Of a stretch of 64,000 nucleotides of DNA, positions 59,102-64,000 are shown in pieces. The DNA is from Neckera pumila. Its lineage: Eukaryota; Streptophyta; Bryopsida; Hypnales; Neckeraceae. Each line of letters begins with the position of its first letter. Within the stretch, counting starts at the first letter, position 1. The notes under the pieces were generated by a model. The model saw only the letters and a list, made by a program, of their open reading frames with translations, made no database searches and was not told the origin of the DNA. Both the position numbers and the translations under genes were made by a program. The DNA is taken from assembly GCA_963969595.1 (NCBI GenBank), contig OZ018413.1:2296501-2360500 (forward strand). Direction: 5' to 3'.

Positions 59102-60153
59102 AGTGAAAATTAAGTGAAGGAGTTGAGTCTTGCTAAGACCACTGAAACGCTCTGGGAAGAAGTCAGAAAATAAATTTCAAAGAATCACGGAAACTTTCAA
59201 GATGACAATCGGACAACCACAAATGAAAACTAGTCGTCACATTCAAACCGAAACCCTAATCTTCAGAGTTTAAATTAGACGTGGTAGTCCCTGGACACAG
59301 GAATCACTTCACTCCCGATACTTTGAATTGGGGATGGAAGTAGACAATCTAGGGGTGTAAAGGATGCGGGTTGAGAGGGGGATTTCACGAGCGTATTGCA
59401 AAAGGTGACACTTGATAATTTCTGAAATCCTCGTTGAGTCTGAGTGTTGTTCAAGAAGTCCTCAAATTTGTAGAAACGGAGCAGTTACAGTCCTAGCAGG
59501 GTATTAGGCTGTCAAACGCCAATAATCGCATTAAAATTTTTAATAATCGATCTTGCACTCTTATTGCCTGTGTTCCAAGCGTTTCAGAACGGCAACTAGC
59601 TGTCTCTCTTGCTCAAGTGTTTGAGGCAGGAATAACTGGAACTTGTGTACCACTAAGGAGTTAGTCGGAGAATGAATACACTCGATAACTTCAAACTTAG
59701 ATTCGTTACGTCTGAGGCGAAGAGCACTGCGGTTTAGGAAACGAACACCCGAGGCTTCGCTGTGCCAATTTCTTAGCCGCTCTTCGGGAAGGTCTTCGGT
59801 TTAGGATTCATCAGTCCCACAACCATTGCGTTGAAATGGTAGAGTGATCACGCAGTGACGTACTTTTTTTTGTTGCAATTTCATGGAGGCCCTTATAGGT
59901 CAAAGGTTCGCCAATGTTTCCAACCTTAACAGCTAATGCTACCTGAGGAGAGAGGCACTTAGTTCCACAGCAGACAGGAGCACAGTTTCACAAGAGTGAC
60001 TCAGACGTCGCCCTCGAACGGCTGGTGAAGCCCTTCTCTGCGAGGTCTGCGCGTGATTCAAGTAAGCAATTCTAACTTCTTTCTGTCTGTTCTTTTCTAG
60101 TTCTTTGACGACTAGCTTTAGAAGTTCCTACTGCGCAGGAGTATAGGGGCAGT

Positions 60154-60213
60154 GAACAGTATCGGCTATTGAACCCTCCCCGCGTGGGGAGGGTTCAACA
60201 GCCAATACTATTC
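60154..60213. repeat. Short stem-loop, 28-bp arms, 4-base loop
   Basis: Left arm 60154-60181 and right arm 60186-60213 pair at 25 of 28 positions, with the inner GAACCCTCCCC / GGGGAGGGTTC perfectly matched, around a GCGT loop. Could be a miRNA-like fold, a terminator-like structure, or a footprint of a small palindromic element. Confidence 0.75.
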
Positions 60214-60587
60214 ATTGCAAATGCTAGCGCTAAGCGAAGAAGCTCAAATTATCCACAGGTACCCTTTGCAAGAGCCAGAGGGCAGTTGCCTCCTCACGAA
60301 GTCAACTTGTGCAGCGCGTTTCCGCGTTTGTACACACGTCGCCATCGTAACAGTTGTAAAACAAAAAGTTTTTTTTTTTTTTGACTTTTACCTTTCTTGC
60401 CGCAGGTTGCTGACGCGCTCCCGATCCCCATGCGCTTGGCCTTCCGCTCCCGCTCAGTTCCGCCTCCGGCATCATACGCTCCTGCAGAGGACAACCAGCG
60501 TCCTTTTCGATTTCTGTTGCCTGCCACTGCTGCTGTTGCCTTCGTTGCTGCTGTAAGAGCCAAGTTCCACGCCCAAATTCTGTTGCG

Positions 60588-60702
60588 GAGTACAAGAGTT
60601 GGTTGCCGGAGAGTACAAGAGTTGGTTGCCGGAGAGTACAAGAGTTGGTTGCCAGAGAGTACAAGAGCTGCTTGCCCGAGAGTACAAGAGAGGGTTGCCA
60701 GG
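60588..60702. repeat. 23-bp minisatellite, five units
   Basis: GAGTACAAGAGTTGGTTGCC recurs at 60588, 60611, 60634, 60657 and 60680 (spacing exactly 23). The period is not a multiple of three, so frames through it change from unit to unit; it does not encode a protein repeat. Confidence 0.92.
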
Positions 60703-62130
60703 TCAGGACCTTCTGTAGTTGAATTTGAAAAATCTTCTGTGCAATTACAGGGAAATATGAGTGATTCATTTGTCTGACTTCCCCACTGGAGTATCTACCT
60801 ACAATTTCCTGATTTCTCACACAGAATTCCAGAAGCAAAATACCAAAGTGCGACCATATGAGCAAAAGCAAATCAAATCATACATACCTCTGTGAGTGGA
60901 AACCCGAGCATGGAGGGCCGGCCCTTCTCCACTTGCAGTCTGCTCCAAGATTGCAGGACAGCTCCTGAAACTCTTGTTTGAATGTGGTTACAGAACCCCA
61001 GTTCGGTTGTTTCAACTTTAATTAAGTTCAACCCCGGTGAAAAATAGGTTGCGGATTTGCTGGCTCGGGGTAGAAAGAGAGAAAGCTGCGCATTGACAAT
61101 TTGGAAGTGGAAAAGGTCCACCGTCAACGTCCAGCTAGTGATCATAAAAAAGTGGTCGACTTGGGGAGAGAATCAGGCTAGAAATTGACTTCTGTCCTAA
61201 ACAGGTAATACTGTGATGGATCCAATATGCACTGTACTTCACTGGAGCTACCAAAGGTCAATCTATCCCTCCCTCCCTGTGACGGATACAACAGTGTATT
61301 ACTGTAGCAGCTAACGCTCATTCCACCATTCTAGTCAGAATTCGTTCTTTGAAGTGCCGCTGTGTTTCTTATTTGATTTAAATTAAGGAGAGTTACTAGT
61401 TGAGTTGTAGTGACGGTGGTGACGGTAAGCAGAATCGCATCATAGGTGTAAAGTCGGACGCAACACATAGGCTGGTTTGGGTAAAAAAAGAATCAACTGA
61501 ACAATAATGCTGTTAGACTAGACTATGATAGCTTTAGTCGCAGATGTGTCCAGCATAATGAACTTGGTGCGAAGCAGTGTGATCCTTCTACTATAGAGGT
61601 CTAGCTTAGTATTATTGTATAGCATTATACCATAGTAGTGGCAAGTTGAAGGAAAGAAAGGAGAACAATAATACATAATGCGCGCGGTGAGATCCCTGCC
61701 CACGCCCCGTTTTGCATTTCGGCTCTTTTGAGGTCTGTCTGTGGGGATGTGCTTCCTTCATCTATAGTGAACGGGAGGAAGTTTAGTAGCATTGGGACGA
61801 ATGAGAAAGGGGCTTCAAATCCTTTCTCTACAGTGTGTGAAAGATTCGTTGCCCTGGGTTTAATGGCAATCGTAGTTGGAGTCCAGACTTTCGGAGCACA
61901 TTTTCCTAGTGGGCGGAGTTGTGTCCGTCTATGCATATGAATATGACAAGTGTGTGGGAGCCAGAAATCTTCGGGTATTGCTACTGAATTTCAGAATCCC
62001 TTATGAATCTGAAGAGTGTTGCTGTATTAGCTTTTTGAAACAATGCGCAAATATTGAAATATCTGCAAGATTAACCTACCGGAGTAGGTATGGAATGATA
62101 GTAGCAACAAGTCTTAAGGTTTGTTAAGAA

Positions 62131-64000
62131 ACAGCAATTGGGACTCAAATGATTGACTGAACTCAACAGAGCACAGGAAATTTTAATTAGTTGTATTCCC
62201 AAATTACGATTGCGGAGCCGCCGATACACAAAGCATCTGAAACCAAGAGTGACAGTTCAATTTGTGTTCTACCAAAATCAATAGGTCGACTGAGTCAAGC
62301 CAGCTCTTGTAGGTTGGCAAGGGAGTTGACCTTAAATTGCATTGTTCTGTAATTTAGCATGATTGAGTATGGTTTTCACTAATATATGAGTTCAAATATT
62401 GTGGGGTTTCACTAATAGTCAAAATGGGATTCTAGATTCTTTTAGAATGCATTTTTTGAACACCGTGTGAAAAAACTACAAATTTCCAAAGTATTGGAGT
62501 AGGTGTACCCAAAAGCAATCATAGAATCATATGAATAGTGGGAGTAAATTTTTGGTTAAAATATCCACCGTGCAATTTTTAGGTATAGTAACATTACTTT
62601 ACATAGAAAATAAGAGTATGTGATCTCCTTATTGCTTCTCTAATAATTTTGTGCTATAATAGTCTATTTTTTAATTTACTTAATATGAAAACGGTGGAAC
62701 AATTGAAAACCAAATCAAAATCCCATATTTAAAGGCACAATCCAATATTTTTTTTTTATAAACAGTCATTGTGCAACATTATGAGACCTCGATTGACTGT
62801 CAACACTCATAAGCCAGTAAATTAATTAAGTAATAGTTTACCTTGCTTTGTACTTTTGTTTTTAGTTTATACAATAGGCAGCTCTAGATATTTCAAGTCT
62901 ATGCAAATAACAACAATGATTGAATGAGATTTGAGTGTAGTTTCATCTTTTTGGTATGTTTTTTTAAAGTACGTGGGCAAGGATAACCCATCTTGTCATA
63001 ATCATGTCTTAAAAAAGAAAGGTGCTTGTTTCCATTGATTACTTCCCTCTCCATTGTAGGTGCAATACATGATTGCTTAAAGACTAGCGTATGAGAATTG
63101 CTACATGAAATTGTTTTTGTAAGTATAGTGCTTCCCAATTGCATTTGCGCTCAGCCCTTCACCCTTTTAGCGGTGTTTTTATATTTTGTAGAATTTCTTC
63201 TTCATACATTATTTTTTAGGAAGTGCATTCTTCTTGGAATGTATTTTTACAAGTACAACAATTATGAGACTCTAACCATTTTATGTAGAAAATGACTTCA
63301 TTAGTTGCAAATGACACAATCATGAATATGTTAAAAGATCTTTAGGTATGAAGCATGAACGGCGTTATTGACATTTTTCTTTCATAATCCAAGTTTCTTC
63401 AGAAGAATATGTATGTCATATACCAACAACGTAGACAAAGTGCTTCTTAATCAAGTAGGAGAAGTGGGTGATTTCAGGCTGCAAGCTACAATATAATTTG
63501 CATCAGGTATTTGTCCTTCATTCTTGTATTTTCTTGGGCAATGTTTCAATGGATGATTATTCCTTAGGAAGTTTAATTGCAGTCCCGAAAAGGAGTAAGC
63601 AAATTTTTTAATCAGGGGACACTAGGAATCTCATTTTTACAGACGTGTGGATATGTGTTTTTGATCTTTATTTTTCCTATCATACTTCACTGTAGGTTCT
63701 TCTGCTATAGTTGAATTATATTGTACAATAGAAATTTCAAGAACTCTATCAAATGGCATACAATTCAAGAAGATAGCATTGGAAGAAGACTATTAGAAGT
63801 GTTATTTGAATTCTTTTTCATTGAAAAACTTTTAAACCAAAATGTTCATATATTTTTTATTGATATTCCAATTTTTATGGCGTTATCAAAAAATTTATTT
63901 TGGTTTTAGTTAGTAGTTCTTTAATATACATTTTTATTTTCCAAATTTGAAGAGTAAAGGCCAGCAATGAACGTAAGGAATAGGTAGAGTTTCCTATTCA
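62131..64000. other. AT-rich end of window, no gene seen
   Basis: Only short frames of ordinary length for the composition; no element boundary recognised. Confidence 0.4.

Larger units (their letters stand above)
59102..62130. other. GC-richer stretch without a recognised gene
   Basis: G+C content clearly higher than the rest of the window. Frames at minus 60302-60871, plus 60397-60777, minus 60873-61145 and minus 61625-61936 (ATG start, hydrophobic C-terminus) have no identifiable domain, and the first two are inflated by a minisatellite. A CAA|GTAAGC donor-like site is at 60060. It may be the edge of a gene or the remains of a GC-rich element. Confidence 0.35.

Noticed and set aside
60588..60702. 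CRISPR-like array
   Set aside because: The units are contiguous with no unique spacers, in a eukaryotic context; this is a minisatellite.
60302..60871. 189-codon minus-strand frame
   Set aside because: Much of its length comes from the 23-bp minisatellite and CTG/CAG-rich simple sequence; the peptide is low-complexity.
1..64000. tRNA, rRNA or organellar insertions
   Set aside because: No GGTTCRANNCC-type T-arm with a matching acceptor stem, and no rRNA or plastid/mitochondrial gene sequence, was noticed on reading; a scan with a covariance model was not possible here.

Overview
The window looks like a TE-rich, AT-rich nuclear segment of a land plant with a large genome. Three things point there: gene remnants with plant-type relatives and GT-AG introns (alkenal reductase, PP6-type phosphatase, a plant-type glycerol-3-phosphate dehydrogenase, CWC15), Ty3/Gypsy remnants, and many non-autonomous DNA transposons. 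PiggyBac elements are uncommon in flowering plants, so a bryophyte, lycophyte or fern is a reasonable guess, but the sequence does not decide it. Gene density is very low. Most open frames are short, start at GTG or TTG, and are not genes.

Layout. 0-2.3 kb: a minus-strand first exon of an NADP-dependent alkenal double-bond reductase (684-911) with a degenerate repeat upstream. 2.3-8.9 kb: TTAA-flanked elements, then paralogous segment A (broken Ty3/Gypsy integrase, LTR-like tail, hAT-type MITE). 8.8-14.9 kb: a tract studded with the palindromic decamer GACYATRGWC that also holds a long, broken coding region (10.7-13.8 kb), itself split by a hAT-type MITE. 15.2-20.4 kb: a foldback element, then segment B, a paralogue of A carrying two TTAA elements and a TA-flanked MITE that A lacks. 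20.4-24.8 kb: an inverted LTR fragment, a 0.69-kb foldback, a piggyBac transposase pseudogene and a 106-bp tandem repeat. 27.3-29.3 kb: a CACTA MITE with exact 3-bp target duplication, an 84-bp tandem repeat, and an intact 120-codon RING-finger frame. 32.1-51.1 kb: another TTAA element, two related LTR copies with TATA boxes, and between them a minus-strand mosaic of three captured gene fragments (GPDH, PP6 phosphatase, CWC15). 53.1-54.6 kb: a broken minus-strand coding region of unknown family. 58.8-62.3 kb: a MITE, then a more GC-rich stretch with a hairpin and a 23-bp minisatellite. 62.3-64 kb: nothing recognised.

How the parts relate. Mobile elements dominate. The TTAA elements (CCCCTAAA termini) match the target and terminal signature of piggyBac and lie in the same window as a decayed piggyBac transposase, a plausible former source of transposition activity for the family. 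Segments A and B give empty and filled sites for two insertions. Only the RING frame and the reductase exon look intact; everything else recognisable is broken.
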